Shown here: piece by piece, positions 41,639 through 52,471 of the stretch
How the letters are laid out: the number at the start of each line of letters is the position of its first letter
How positions within the stretch are numbered: position 1 is the stretch's first letter
Source of the DNA: Mucidula mucida
Taxonomy: Eukaryota; Basidiomycota; Agaricomycetes; Agaricales; Physalacriaceae
Direction: 5' to 3'
Assembly: GCA_015501055.1 (NCBI GenBank)
Contig: JADNYV010000122.1
Location: 1 to 64,000, forward strand
Length of the DNA: 64,000 bases
Translations under genes and position numbers: made by a program
Notes under the pieces: model-generated
What the model was told of the DNA's origin: nothing
Database searches by the model: none
Seen by the model: the letters and a program-made list of their open reading frames with translations, nothing else

Positions 41639-42433
41639 CTAGGCAATGGACGCCTCTCTTCTCAAACTCGACAAAGATCTTTTCAAGCGGGCACGGCAAC
41701 TTAAAGGATGGCGTATTCCGTGCCTCTGCAAATACGTCTCATTTGAGTTTATACAAGCATACTGCCACCTCAAAGAAGTCCGAAAGCAGAATGCGCACAT
41801 TGTGAAAGCCGCATATGAGGAGATGCTCCTGCAGGAGAGTTGACATCTGGTTGATATGTCTACCACACAGCCAACTTTCTGGGTGACAGTATGTGCTGAG
41901 GCTTGTGAGTGTTTCAGTTGCATGGGTAAAGGGTTCTGGGAGCAGGGAGTTCCACAAAAGGTAAGGAATGATCTCGAGAAGTTGTTCTGTGATTGCATGC
42001 TTGCATTGTGATAGGGCGTTACTGGCACTCTGCCACGCATGTCGCACATCACAGACTTGGTACATGTGAGCCCACCAGACAAGGACCCATAACAGCAGTG
42101 TGATTTGATTGTCTGCACCGTCATGTCCCTGTCATATTTGTACATGAATGCCTTTGCCCCATTTGTGTGTGCTTTGACGGCTTCTGACAGGGCATCCTGC
42201 AATGATTGTTCCGCAGGAAGGGGAATTGTGTGCAGAATTTGATGGAGCGCAGGAGGGAAGAAAGGTGGACAAGTAGCAAATTGGAGTGCACTTTTGTTTG
42301 GGGAAATAGGCTGGTCAATCGGGAAGGAAAATAGATCCTGAATTATAGGATCTAGCGGTAGTAGGGCATCAATAGAGTCTGGTGGAATGGGACTGATTTG
42401 TTCTAATTCTGCGAAAGCCACGTATGAAATCAT
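41639..42433 (-). pseudogene. Broken frame of unknown family
   Basis: A 264-codon frame starts at 42433 (MISYVAFAELEQISPIPPDS) and reads well to about 42090. There the better-looking sequence jumps to another frame (VCDVRHAWQSASNALSQCKH and EIIPYLLWNSLLPEPFTHAT, to about 41740). This suggests one gene of at least 230 residues with a frameshift. I do not recognise it. Its position directly beside Gypsy copy 2 and its isolated state suggest a captured fragment or a transposon passenger, but there is no proof. Confidence 0.4.
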
Positions 42434-42789
42434 AGCTTGTCAAAGCTGTAGAGTGTGTCGTTGTCGACCGCGGCATTTCTGGTTGTGGAAGCGCATTGCT
42501 TTACCGGTCCAAGGGTGCACGTGATCAGTAATTTACAACCTCAAATCTGACCCTCGGGCCGCCATGTTAATTTACCAGGTAATTTACATGTAAGTAAGTG
42601 TTTTGGTAAAAAACCTGCACTTATTTCCGCCACCCTATTGAACAGGGGCCTCCGAGCACGTGCTTCGGTCCGATCGCGTCTCAATTTGAAATCATGATGC
42701 TCCGCTCGAAGCTTCGTTCGGTAGGCTATATTTAGCAAGAGGCGCTTGATTATAAGTACAAGTACATCAGTCTGGTATTTAGTCTTCTC

Positions 42790-43820
42790 GACAAATCGCC
42801 CAATTCGTATTGAGAATGCATAGCGTGGGGAGGTTCTGTTCGGTAGGTGTATAATATAGTACATTGATATGATGGCTACAAAGAGGATATTGGTGCGCTA
42901 TTCCAAGCCTCAGACGGGGGTAGTTATTCATGAGAGAACGCGTACTAAAAGGTCATATGTCTGCGAAGGGCTATATCAGGCCTCTCAACCGATCCACGGA
43001 GTGCTGCAGATGAATGTTAGTCACTCAGAGAAACGAAGACGAAAAGCATTAAGCGCCGCACCCTGCGTTCACGTTCGTCCCGCACCGGAACGCGTGTAAT
43101 CGAGGCTCCACCTTGATAGACGGGGACATGGTCGTACTATGGGCTCCACACTGAGCTGCCGTTGACAGGTACTAGCCAGTAACGAGGGTGTGTTAGGATA
43201 GCTTGACGTGAAATGAAGGGGCTCGGAAATGGCTTACACTGTCCGATTGTCCCCCGACCTGTAATGGAGAAGGGCTAGGGCGAGACATGGTGGGAGAAGA
43301 AGGGACGGTAGGCGCAGCAGATGGCTGTCCATCTATCACGTCGTTAGCGTCCCAGTCAACCGATCCAAGACTACGAAGGCCTACTTTCGACAGCTTTGGT
43401 GCTGATAGCCCTTTTCAACGTAGTACTCAAGAGAAGAGTACTTGAGGAGACCGTGGTGACGGAGCCGAGTTTCGTTGCATGATGTTTGTTGAGGGGGCTC
43501 AGTGCAGTAAGGACCTCAAGTGCAGTCCTTGTTACTTATAGTCTTCGCTAATTTTAGCGACACGACGTGTAATTAGGAAGCGACCTTACCTTGATTGACA
43601 GGTTGCAGTCGTATGACTATCGAGAACCGCAATTCGAGCATTGTATTATAGAGCGGATCGTCGACGGCGAAGCTGTGGGCTGCCAGAATAGGACAATCGA
43701 CGCTGCGGGTAAGAAGTTGCGGAACCGCGAGTGAAAGGCGACGGGATACGTGATGTCCATACTTACAATGCCTGGCCCGCGCAAGATAGAGAGTAAAAGA
43801 CGAGCTCGGCAGTTCATCGC
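42790..43820 (-). repeat. Dispersed inverted duplication, copy 2 (partner 15990-16940)
   Basis: The minus strand matches 15990-16940 in order, including the ATGTCTCGCCCTAGC start at 43288. The small gene is broken here: the third exon has a stop (FRLRFSE then TGA) and the second lacks the reading seen in the other copy. Sequence upstream of the start (43300-43820) is also shared and is in parts better preserved. Confidence 0.78.
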
Positions 43821-45270
43821 GGATAACATGTCTCTATCGCATCTATCGCCGATATATCACCCCCGTCATTCTGTAATACGGTCGGCCGTCACCTTCGACT
43901 TGTAGCGGGCGTTGAACTTACTATTAAGAGCGCTTCATATCCAATGAGACATCAGCTGATTTCGGAGTGCTAAAACTGACTGCTAGGCGGGTCATGAGCA
44001 TAGTCGGTCCATTCCTTGACCTTATGGCGACTGTACCATAGATTGGTGGCTTCTGAAGAAGACCGGCGAAGACGCGATATACCTGCCAGGAAGGTCTAGC
44101 GCTAAGATGAGTATTTAAGCTTCTGACTGTAAATGAAGGCCTACGTCACTGAATGAGACATCACTTGATGAGGACAACCTCAGATTCAACATGATAAGAG
44201 GCTGGACAGTATGGTCTCGACCAACTACGATGGGGTGGATCCGCGGTAGAAAGCCTTCGTTAACCGCCTAAGAAGCTTGAAGGGGAAGAAGCCCGTGTCC
44301 ACGGGAGTCGAACCGAATTACCAACGCGATAATCAATGAGTCCGATGTGTGGCGCCCAACGGAAAGATACCGGAAAGTCCTGCCACTGTGTTTCGGAAAT
44401 CATACACAGGTAGAATATAGTGGAACAATCGAAAATAATGAAGAAAGTCTCCGACGAAAATGCCATTACTGGACGGGCAGTGGTGGTGGTAGTGGGGAAA
44501 CCTCGTAAGACAAAGAAGTTTCGGGCGATACTTACGTGCGCCTCACACGCGTCCCGGCCGATGCCCTCCGAGTTTGCAAAACTCTGGGATAACTTCGCCA
44601 AGTCAGGACAGCAGTTTCAAACCCGTGTTGGAACCCCAATAATGAAGGCGGTTGAGGGTGTTCTATGATTTTCGCAGCTAAGCAGAAGCCGATGAGACGT
44701 CGGTTGTATAGATGGTAAGAGAAAGTAAACTCACGCAAATATCTCACGGAGTGGCATATTCTATCCATCTGCCCGATGTGGGACGCCAGGACTTGAGTGT
44801 ACCGGCGCCTTTTGTGTATTTCAGCACTGACAGGTCCTCGATGGTACCCCAGATTTTAACGGATTGGAAGTTGACTATCCGATTATCGATTCCAGGGGAT
44901 TTGTCTGGCCACATGTCGGGCACTGAAGAGGAAGATAGGAGTATATAGGTGCGTGATCGTATAAAGAGGAGAGTTAATGACACGACCTTCTGAGAGAGGT
45001 GTCGAGGGAATGAACGACAGAGTTTTGAGTGAGCAGGCTCAAGGAAGAGTGTCAAAGCGTCCGTCATCAAACGCGAACTGTCACACCTGTGACATTTTAA
45101 ATTGGTATTGCTTGGTAACATCTCTTTATTCAAACCATCATCTCGTTATCTTGAGTCGGTTGCTGGGATGTTGTAGCACGCCTTTTTCAGCCTCTCGCCA
45201 TTTCGCGTCAGTACAGCCCCTTTCCTCCCGCAATGATTCCTAAATACCTCCCAGTTTCTCGGTCGGTGAT
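43821..45270. other. 1.4 kb without a recognised gene
   Basis: Open frames on both strands (for example minus 45133-44744 and minus 44601-44260) have no family resemblance and no consistent splice pattern. Near 44305 there is a GGTTCGACTCCC B-box-like word on the minus strand, but no tRNA fold. No transposon ends are seen. Confidence 0.4.
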
Positions 45271-46159
45271 ATGGATACTCATGACGATGTCAAGGTCCGT
45301 TATGCCAGCGCACTACACTTTTTTTCTATTTACCGACGCGTCTTAGACCGCAACACCTCACGCGCAACTGCGCTATTCCTTCTTTTCATTATTATGGGCT
45401 AGTCTCAAGCTGGCGTTCTACACTCTTATTACGACCGAGCGGGAACATGAGGCGTTCCATAAAGTCCGATTATTCCGCTTCGGAATCCCCTTTGTGATGA
45501 AGAAGACGCTGCGCACTGAGAGCACAGAGGCAGACGCCCTCCGGTTTCTCAACAAAGCGCGTCCGAACCTCCCCATTCCCCGCCTACTTGATTCGTTCGT
45601 CGTCAGAGACGCTACATACACGGTCATGACCAAACTGCCAGGGGAAACCCTCCTCGAACAGCCGCTTCCTGCCACCCAGCTACGTGTCGTCGCAGAGAGG
45701 TGCTAACCTTTTGGAAGCTCTCTGGGAGATCCGCCAGCCCGCATGCTTTGAAGGACGCGTGATGTGCAGTGCCAGCGGACATGGTCTGCCAAACCCCATG
45801 ACACTACATTCCAACCTGGCGGCAACGTTCCCTTCGACGCTCCACTGCTACGCGCTCATGACGTTCAAAAGCTTCGATCAGTTCCTCGCGGACACCGACC
45901 CAGTCGTGCTTGAGCGTCTTGCGGGCGATCCAGTGACATGGGTGCACACAGACCTGCGGCTGCAAAACATCCTGGTCAAAGACGGTCATCTCAGTGGCAT
46001 AGTGGACTGGGAGGATCGGGGTGGCTACCGAGACATTGGCAGTTGCATATGTTCCGTAACGCATATATGCATGGTGTGACGTTTGATTGGTGGGCGTTTT
46101 GGAAGGAGAGAAAAATCGATGCGAAAGTTGAAGCAGTCTATGACATTTCTTTGGGTTAA
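45271..46159 (+). pseudogene. APH/choline-kinase-type phosphotransferase with two frame breaks
   Basis: Exon 1 is 45271-45294 (MDTHDDVK) and exon 2 starts at 45347 after a 52-base intron. The product matches fungal aminoglycoside-phosphotransferase-like enzymes, kinase-fold proteins whose natural substrates are mostly unknown. Motifs: GIPFVMKKTLRTESTEADAL (lysine of the N-lobe), LPIPRLLDSF, YTVMTKLPGETLLEQ, the catalytic HTDLRLQN and the metal-binding IVDWED. The frame is lost near 45703 (..VVAER then stop, resuming LLEALWEIRQPACFEGRVMC) and again near 46013 (VDWED, resuming SGWLPRHWQLHMF). Each can be explained by one or two missing bases. The tail continues to TAA at 46157-46159. It is either a recent pseudogene or affected by sequence errors. 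Confidence 0.75.
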
Positions 46160-46313
46160 TCACATATCCTCTGTGATTTGGTGTACTTATCGGTTAAGGT
46201 ATGTATATATAGAGTAGAATGGAACTCATTTCTCTGGGAACAATGTGCAGGTCTGTAAGTGTAATCATAGGTACAAGGTAGGAAATAAGACTGCTGGATA
46301 GGAAGCAGTAGGC

Positions 46314-46892
46314 TTACAGCGATATAACTGGTGGCTGGTATTGGTGTGATAGAGATTGATAGAAGAGTGATAAAAATGTGTTGTCCGCCTGTGTACTCCT
46401 AGATTTTATCTGCGCCTCAACGGCATCGATAAACTCGGTGGGGGTTTCCTTGCGCGTAGGGAATGATCCTCTGATGTACAATCCTTTGAGGACGTGTAAA
46501 ATCCATGTCCGACAAGTCATCCCCATCGCGCGATTCTGGTCAACAGTGGCGTGGCTGGTAAAGACATTGCGGCAGACTTCAACGAAATCTGGACAGGGAA
46601 CATAGCCGGCGAGCTTGTAGTACCCGAGGACTGCGCTGTTTCCCGTGCGCGCAGCGGGGGTAATGACCTGGGAGCCGTAGGTCTCGGCATATGGTTTGCC
46701 TGCAACCTGGTACCAATGATGGCGGATCGCGCGCGCTTTCTCGTCGGTAAGGATGATGGCCCAGTGGAACGCGCCAGTAGCGAGCTGGACAGTACATATG
46801 TACAGCGAGTCACGCTCGAGGATGACATGTTGGTAGTGCATTCTACGTTGGAGGTCAGTCGAAGAAAAGTGCATCGAGGTGTTAACGAACAA
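46314..46892 (-). CDS. Single-exon gene of unknown function (192 residues)
   Basis: Open from ATG 46892 to the stop at 46314. I do not recognise a domain name. The protein has VILERDSLYICTVQLATGAF followed by HWAIILTDEKARAIRHHWYQ, a run that resembles small agaricomycete proteins with an H-W-[SA]-I-[LI]-[LI]-T-D-E strand. A Cys-containing middle (YVPCPDFVEVCRNVF) and a helical tail (TPTEFIDAVEAQIKSR) follow. No signal peptide or membrane segment. Supporting it as real are its length without interruption and the ordinary composition; the antisense frames are shorter. Confidence 0.6.
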   Translation of the reverse strand: MFVNTSMHFSSTDLQRRMHYQHVILERDSLYICTVQLATGAFHWAIILTDEKARAIRHHWYQVAGKPYAETYGSQVITPAARTGNSAVLGYYKLAGYVPCPDFVEVCRNVFTSHATVDQNRAMGMTCRTWILHVLKGLYIRGSFPTRKETPTEFIDAVEAQIKSRSTQADNTFLSLFYQSLSHQYQPPVISL

Positions 46893-47498
46893 GGCGGGGT
46901 ATCTCGTGAAGTCGTGTTACGCGTGGTATAGTCGCGAAAAGTCTATTATATGGAGTGAGCTTATTGTTTGGGATGGGCTATGGTCCGATGGTTACGCACA
47001 CAGCCGGAATCTGTATTGTCTAGACCTGGTCTTTTCAAGTGGCCATGAACAAGGAGTTATCGTCGCCTATCACGCTAGGAGTCAGGAAATCCAGATGAAA
47101 GGTGGAAACACGCGCGTACTGGGTGGGAGGAGGTGAATGTGGCGGAGATTGACAGGCAACTCAGGGGCTGTACCGTTTCCGGGATATGAATGGAGCGGTT
47201 TTGATCATGGGGGTTATCCAGAAAGGGTATTATGCGCTTCATTTATCGTATCCATGGTCCGAACGTTTCATGAAACGAGGGTTAGTAGATCCGCGAAGAG
47301 TGCCGCTATCTTCAGCCATCGTCGGTACCCAATTTGGAAAGGCGCGATAGCGACGCGAAAAGGCAGTGATCGATTCCACGTGGACGCATGCCCATTTTGG
47401 GGTCCACGGCTGATGGATTATGTCAGCATCTGACTTTCCTTCTGCGGCGACCTCGAGCTCTCAACGACGCCTGCTCACCGTCGCCGACGTTCTCCATA
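46893..47498. other. Intergenic, divergent promoters
   Basis: A 606-base spacer between the divergently transcribed 192-residue gene and the exchanger gene. It should hold both promoters, but I can identify no specific site. Confidence 0.4.
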
Positions 47499-49753
47499 AT
47501 GACCATACGACTCGGAACACCAACGGTCCTGGCGATGGCCACGTCTGCCTCCCCGAGCCCCGTAGCTGAAGACGAGGAATTCTACTCGTCATGGTCGCTG
47601 TTTCTCGTCTGCATGCTGCTCGTGCTGTCTCTGTGGACGTCTTACTATTTGCAAATAAAGCGAATAAGAGCCGTTCACGAAACTCTTGTGTCAATCTTTG
47701 CGGGTATGGCGGTTGGCCTGATTATTCGACTGGCGCCGGGAACAATGATTAGGGAAATGTTGGTGAGTGACGCGCTGCGCTGGGACGATTAACTGGTACT
47801 GACGCGCCAGCAGACATTCAAACATACGTTGTTCTTCAATCTGTTACTACCGCCCATTATCCTAAACTCCGGTTACGAGCTTAAGCAGGTAAGCAAAATG
47901 TGTAATCGCTGTTAAACACTTGTTAACAATCGCTAGGAAAACTTCTTTCGCAATTTTGGTTCAATCCTCACCTTCGCATTCCTTGGGACCTTCATTTCTG
48001 CCGTCGGTGTGGGGTAGGCAGACCAGTTACCATAAACTGCCACGCAATTGATCACTTACAGGACAGGGTTCTTGTTTATATTTATTCGTTTCTCGGATTA
48101 GAGTCACTGGACATTACTCTACTGGAATGCCTAATTTTCGGGTCCACCCTCTCCGCGACAGATCCGGTCACCATCCTCGCTATATTCAATCAATACAAGG
48201 TCGACCCAAAGCTATACACCGTTATCTTTGGTGAGAGTTTGTTGAACGATGCTGTCAGTATCGTTATGTACGAGTATGTAATATTCTCGCTCCCGTCTTA
48301 CACCCACTCATAGGCGCCAGGACCCTTTCACAGTTCCATGGGACTGATGTCTATTGTCCTCCATCTTCCATGGAATTGGCATCTTCCTGCTGTCATTCAG
48401 CGTCTCCATGGCCATGGGTGTCGCATTTGGCCTAGCCATGTCGCTACTACTAAAACATTCCTCCCTGAACCTCTACCCCGGCATAGAATCGTGTCTCGTC
48501 GCACTTTCCGCGTACACGTGCTATTTCTTTTCCAATGGGATAGGCATGTCAGGGATCGTCTCGCTGCTCTTCTGTGGCATAACGCTTAAACATTACGCAT
48601 ATCACACGATGTCGCGCCGAACCCAGAGGTCGTCCAAATACATATTCTCCACCCTCGCGCAATTATCCGAGAACTTCATCTTTATCTACCTCGGCATGTC
48701 GCTCTTCACGAGTGCGCCCACCAGTGAACGAGTAACCAACTACGTCAAACCTCTTTTTATTACCATCACCACCGTGGCTGTCATATTCACGCGTTACGCG
48801 GCGGTCTTCCCCCTCTCGGAAGCCATCAACTTCTTCCACAAACACGCCAGAGGCCAGAGGACCGAAGAACTGCCCCACTCTTATCAGATGATGCTTTTCT
48901 GGGCCGGGCTTCGAGGTGCAGTGGGAGTCGCGCTCGCTGCAGGGTTCAAGGGCGAGAACCGCGAAACTCTGCGTACGACCGTCCTTGTCGTCGTAGTACT
49001 CACAGTGATCGTCTTTGGCGGTACGACTGCGCGCATGTTGGAGGTATTGGGTATCCGCACTGGAGTGGAAGACGAGGCCGCGAGCTCCGACGAAGACGAG
49101 GAGACCGCATTGGGTGGGCGTACTCCGTGGCTCAGTCGCCGCCCGTCCAACGGTTCTGGTCGTTGGGGTCGCTATGCTGATGATGAAACTTCCAGCTATC
49201 TGGTACCACAGAACCAGTCTTATGCGCAGCGTGCTGCTCAACTTGGTTCCCATTACACGCCTCGGAACTTTAACCACCAAGCGCAGAATTCCCCTTTGGG
49301 ACACGGCGTGTTCTCCACGTCTTCTTCTGACTCTCTCGAATCTGATGCGGAGACGTTCTTCCTTTGGCAGCAACTTCGATGCAGCAGCCCACTCATCCTC
49401 CGCCGCCGCAGCAGCAGCAGCAGCAATCAGGGAGTGTGCTCGGTGAAGATGGAAAGTGGTTCCAGACGTTGGATGAGCGGTATCTGTTACCGCTCTTCTC
49501 TAATGCGACTGCGAGCCGGACGTTCCACGCACGGAGAGCGCGGCGGAGCATGAATGGGGGGGGCAGTTTGCCTGCGAGTGCGTTGGACACGCCGGTGGAG
49601 AGCGAGGATGATGGGGAAGGGTCAGGGCAGGAAGTCGAACTGGGAAGGCATGGCCACGGGCCTGTGGTCGGCGGCGCTGGGGTGGACAGCCGCGTGGAAC
49701 GGGGACTGGCCAGCCCGATGCTGAGGACGAGTTCATCAGAGCGGTCACCATAA
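47499..49753 (+). CDS. Endosomal-type Na+(K+)/H+ exchanger, with two single-base frame breaks
   Basis: Exons are 47499-47762, 47811-47888, 47937-48013, 48067-48273 and 48321-49753. The family (CPA1, like yeast Nhx1 and animal NHE6/7/9) exchanges cytosolic Na+ or K+ for lumenal H+ and sets endosome/vacuole pH. About 11 membrane segments are visible, with the conserved LFFNLLLPPIILNSGYELKQ, FGSTLSATDPVTILAIFNQY (ion-binding region), VIFGESLLNDAVSIVMYETL, SENFIFIYLGMSLFT and LPHSYQMMLFWAGLRGAVGV. The hydrophilic tail ends with WFQTLDERYLLPLFSNATAS, typical of the family. Near 48352 the frame must shift (YCPPSS to LSSIFHGIGIFLL) and again near 49350 (ESDA to DVLPLAATSMQQ). Each needs one extra base in a short homopolymer (T or G). 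A C-terminal CAG run encodes six glutamines. Confidence 0.88.
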
Positions 49754-50243
49754 CCTTGGTCTGAACAAGGATTTTTTACGATGTATCGTTATATGGATTT
49801 TCTTTTTTTTCGTGTCGACTACAAGCTTGTAGATGCTGTGGATATAACAAATCACTTCTTCTCTCCTCATCTGCTTTGTTCGTGAAGACTTCATTTTCGA
49901 TGTGTGTCTCGGTGCCTTTTCAACATCCCTCGGAATTCTCCCCTCCGGACATCAGAAGCCGGACCCGATCCTTTCAAGGGATGCAGACAAGTTACAAAGT
50001 CCATTGTACAGAATGCACGGAAGACGCGGTAGAAGTATGATTGAGAGAAAAAAGAGTACTACAGAATACATGACACATGTAGCCGCATAATTTAGTGTAA
50101 AACAATAGGTTTGGATGGGGGAGGGGGTGGGTTGAAAATACAAAAATGTGTGTGTGGCGCAAGGAAAATACATGTATGTTCCCAATAAGGTATCTCTCCA
50201 GTAGTATAACCATATAAATGACGCATATAAAGATAAAAATATA
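49754..50243. other. 3' intergenic between convergent genes
   Basis: 490 A/T-rich bases separating the ends of the exchanger (+) and the G-alpha gene (-). Runs of T and A near 49800 could be the exchanger polyadenylation region. No gene seen. Confidence 0.4.
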
Positions 50244-52471
50244 TCACATGAGGTCCGCTCGGCGAAGGTGGTCACGCAGGATGGATTCCTCGACTGTGTG
50301 GGGAGGAGACGTGAGATGGGTGGAGCTTTCCAGAGGAGGCGGCAGGCTTACCTGCTCCGAGCGTGACTGCTGTACTTCGTGTGTCCTATAGATAGAGGTG
50401 ATGAGAAGCACAGGGGGGAAAGAGAAAAAGGAAGCGACGGACAATGACGGATGTGAGATGGACATAGAAAGGTCGCTGCACAGGCGAGTTCTGCTTCAGG
50501 ATTTCCCTAAAGTGCTGTTGAAAGTCTACACGAGCTAGTCAGCGCCACGAATCATGTAACCTGACGAGGCGCAACGCACATTTAGTCGCCATGGACAAAG
50601 TGTTCGCGCGGTCTGAGAAGCTAGGCACGTAGTCCCTGATTTTGACTCCGCGGCTTAGCTTGTTTTGTAAGAGGTCGCATTTGTTGAGAAAGAGAATGAT
50701 CTGGTGGCGACGTTAGCGACGAGGGGTGGCGGGTGGAGAATGGCTTGGCAGGCATGCGTACCTGCGTCCGTGAGAGTAGTTTGCAAGAAATGACCGATTT
50801 CCATAACATGTAACTGTCTTCTAAGCGGTTCACGCGTCGATCTGAACGAATAAGCAAAAATACGCCAGGAGAATGCAGCGGGAACAAACCTTCAGCGAGT
50901 TTCTCATCGAAGCACGATACTGAGACGGCGATTACTATGGAACGGTAGACGAAAATGGATGAAGGAGCGTACTGGGTCTAGAGAAGTTCCGGTCAGCGTA
51001 AATCTTATTGAGTGGAGGGTAATCGAGAACTCACGCAAGGAAGATAATTGCGTCAACTGAATGGAGCCAAGAAATGAATAAGCATTCACAATAAGGCTCC
51101 GAAAGGCTTACCATCGTCAAAGTAAGGGTACCAGGCAGCACGCTGACAGCGGTCAAATGCCTGCAAGGGGTGGAGAAGGGGGGAGAACTCACACTACTTC
51201 GCGTTCCACCGACATCATATAATCTCCACTCTTGTCCGACTGTTCGACCTAGGCACAGGGTCAGCCCCCGGAAATTGCAGCGCACGAGCAAACATACCAT
51301 GATCAAATACGAATCGATACTCCTGCACGCCGAGCGTCCGTAAGCGAGAACGAATTATATCGTCGTCTGTTGGCGTGTAGTCGGGCACCGCGATACGTTC
51401 TACATCGTCCAAAAAGCTGTATAAATAGCCATCAAAAACTGATAGTGTGAGTGGGGAAGGACGGAGGAACGCACAAGCCGGGAGAATCCTCTATTCTCTG
51501 TTTCCGCCGACCGAGCATTTCCCGCACGGTGGGGTCCATCCAGAGCGTAGCCATGTCGTCTCTGCACCCCGATACGATGTCGAGGATGTCATTCTCCGCA
51601 TCCCTCATTTCCTGGAGTGACGAACCGAGATCGGGGCGTCCCCGAAGAGACTTTAGCTTATCGAAAGCCGACTTCCAGCCATTCGTAGCGTGTATCGAAA
51701 ACTCGTGCGCTTTCTTCTCGGCGAAGGGGGCCGCGGTCATGATATCCGTCGAGTTGAGTTCTATAGCCGCGTTCCCAAGAGTGCGCTCGAGGTCGGCTTG
51801 GATACGGCGGAGGGGCCAAAGGCGTTGCTTGAGAAGACGGTGTTTCTCTTTGAATTTGAGTGGGGAGCCGCTTCTGGGATTGACGACGCGGTTGCTGGAG
51901 CCAGAGTCGTCAGAGTCGTCGCTGCTGGCGCTCTCTGTGCTGCTACGCGGGTGTGCAGTGACGGCCATTTGTTGGGCGAGGTCGTCTAATATATCGTTGA
52001 CATTGCGGACGAGGTTAAACACGATCACAGACCGCCACAGAAGGCGTTCTTCGGTCCATTCGCGGCGAGCATAAGTAAGTTGAAAGTCTAATCCAGATGC
52101 TTAGTTGCACACAGTCGAAGGAAAGAAATCGTACTTTTCAACGTTGCAGTCTTTCCACTCTCGCTCTGACCTATAAACATATGGCAATTGAAGGATTAGA
52201 TAGAAACGGGAACCGACCTAGTAGCAGTAGTTTGACAGGCCGCTTCTTCTTCCTCTCTGCTTCGCGTTCCCGCCGAAGCTGGTCATCGATTTCATCGCTA
52301 GGGCAGCTGTCAGAGTCAGGGCAACTGTGTACAGCTGTAGGCGCACCTGCGTCTCTTGCTACTCTCCTCCTCCTGCTCCCTGGCCAGACGTTGCTCGGGG
52401 GTTTCGTCGAGCGGGGGTGCTAGCGCCAACGTTAATGGATCCTCGTCGAAGGAGCTCCCAGCCATGGACAT
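50244..52471 (-). CDS. Divergent heterotrimeric G-protein alpha subunit, 15 exons (503 residues)
   Basis: Exons (minus): 52471-52347, 52306-52218, 52170-52135, 52087-51475, 51416-51298, 51248-51193, 51160-51112, 51056-51035, 50977-50973, 50919-50890, 50841-50762, 50700-50580, 50525-50443, 50385-50352, 50293-50244; phases all agree. G-protein motifs: P-loop GQSESGKT (72-79), switch I RLRTLG (312-317, arginine and Mg-binding Thr kept), switch II DVGGTRSS (339-346), NKCD (414-417) and, for TCAT, TSVIDT (473-478). Exon 9 is only 5 bases (ACCCA); it is needed to write the conserved FLAPISCFDE. Odd points: the catalytic Gln after DVGG is Thr343; there is no MG start, no N-terminal Cys and no Cys near the RADLM end, so no lipid anchors. 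A Ser/Asp-rich insert of about 70 residues enlarges the helical domain. It would bind GTP slowly or constitutively; its receptor is unknown. Confidence 0.9.

Noticed and set aside
42840..43100. Separate gene on the plus strand in the 42.9 kb region
   Set aside because: The sequence is the decayed inverted copy of the 16.5 kb gene, so the plus-strand frame is a shadow.
44270..44345. Possible tRNA on the minus strand (GGTTCGACTCCC B-box word)
   Set aside because: The T-stem does not pair, there is no A-box at the right distance and no acceptor or anticodon stem can be formed.
46577..46931. Plus-strand frame over 46551-46931 as a gene
   Set aside because: Antisense to the better-supported 192-residue frame and of shadow-like composition.
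49400..49440. CAG/GCAGCA run in the exchanger tail as a regulatory repeat
   Set aside because: It is in frame and encodes a short glutamine run; nothing suggests more than a low-complexity linker.
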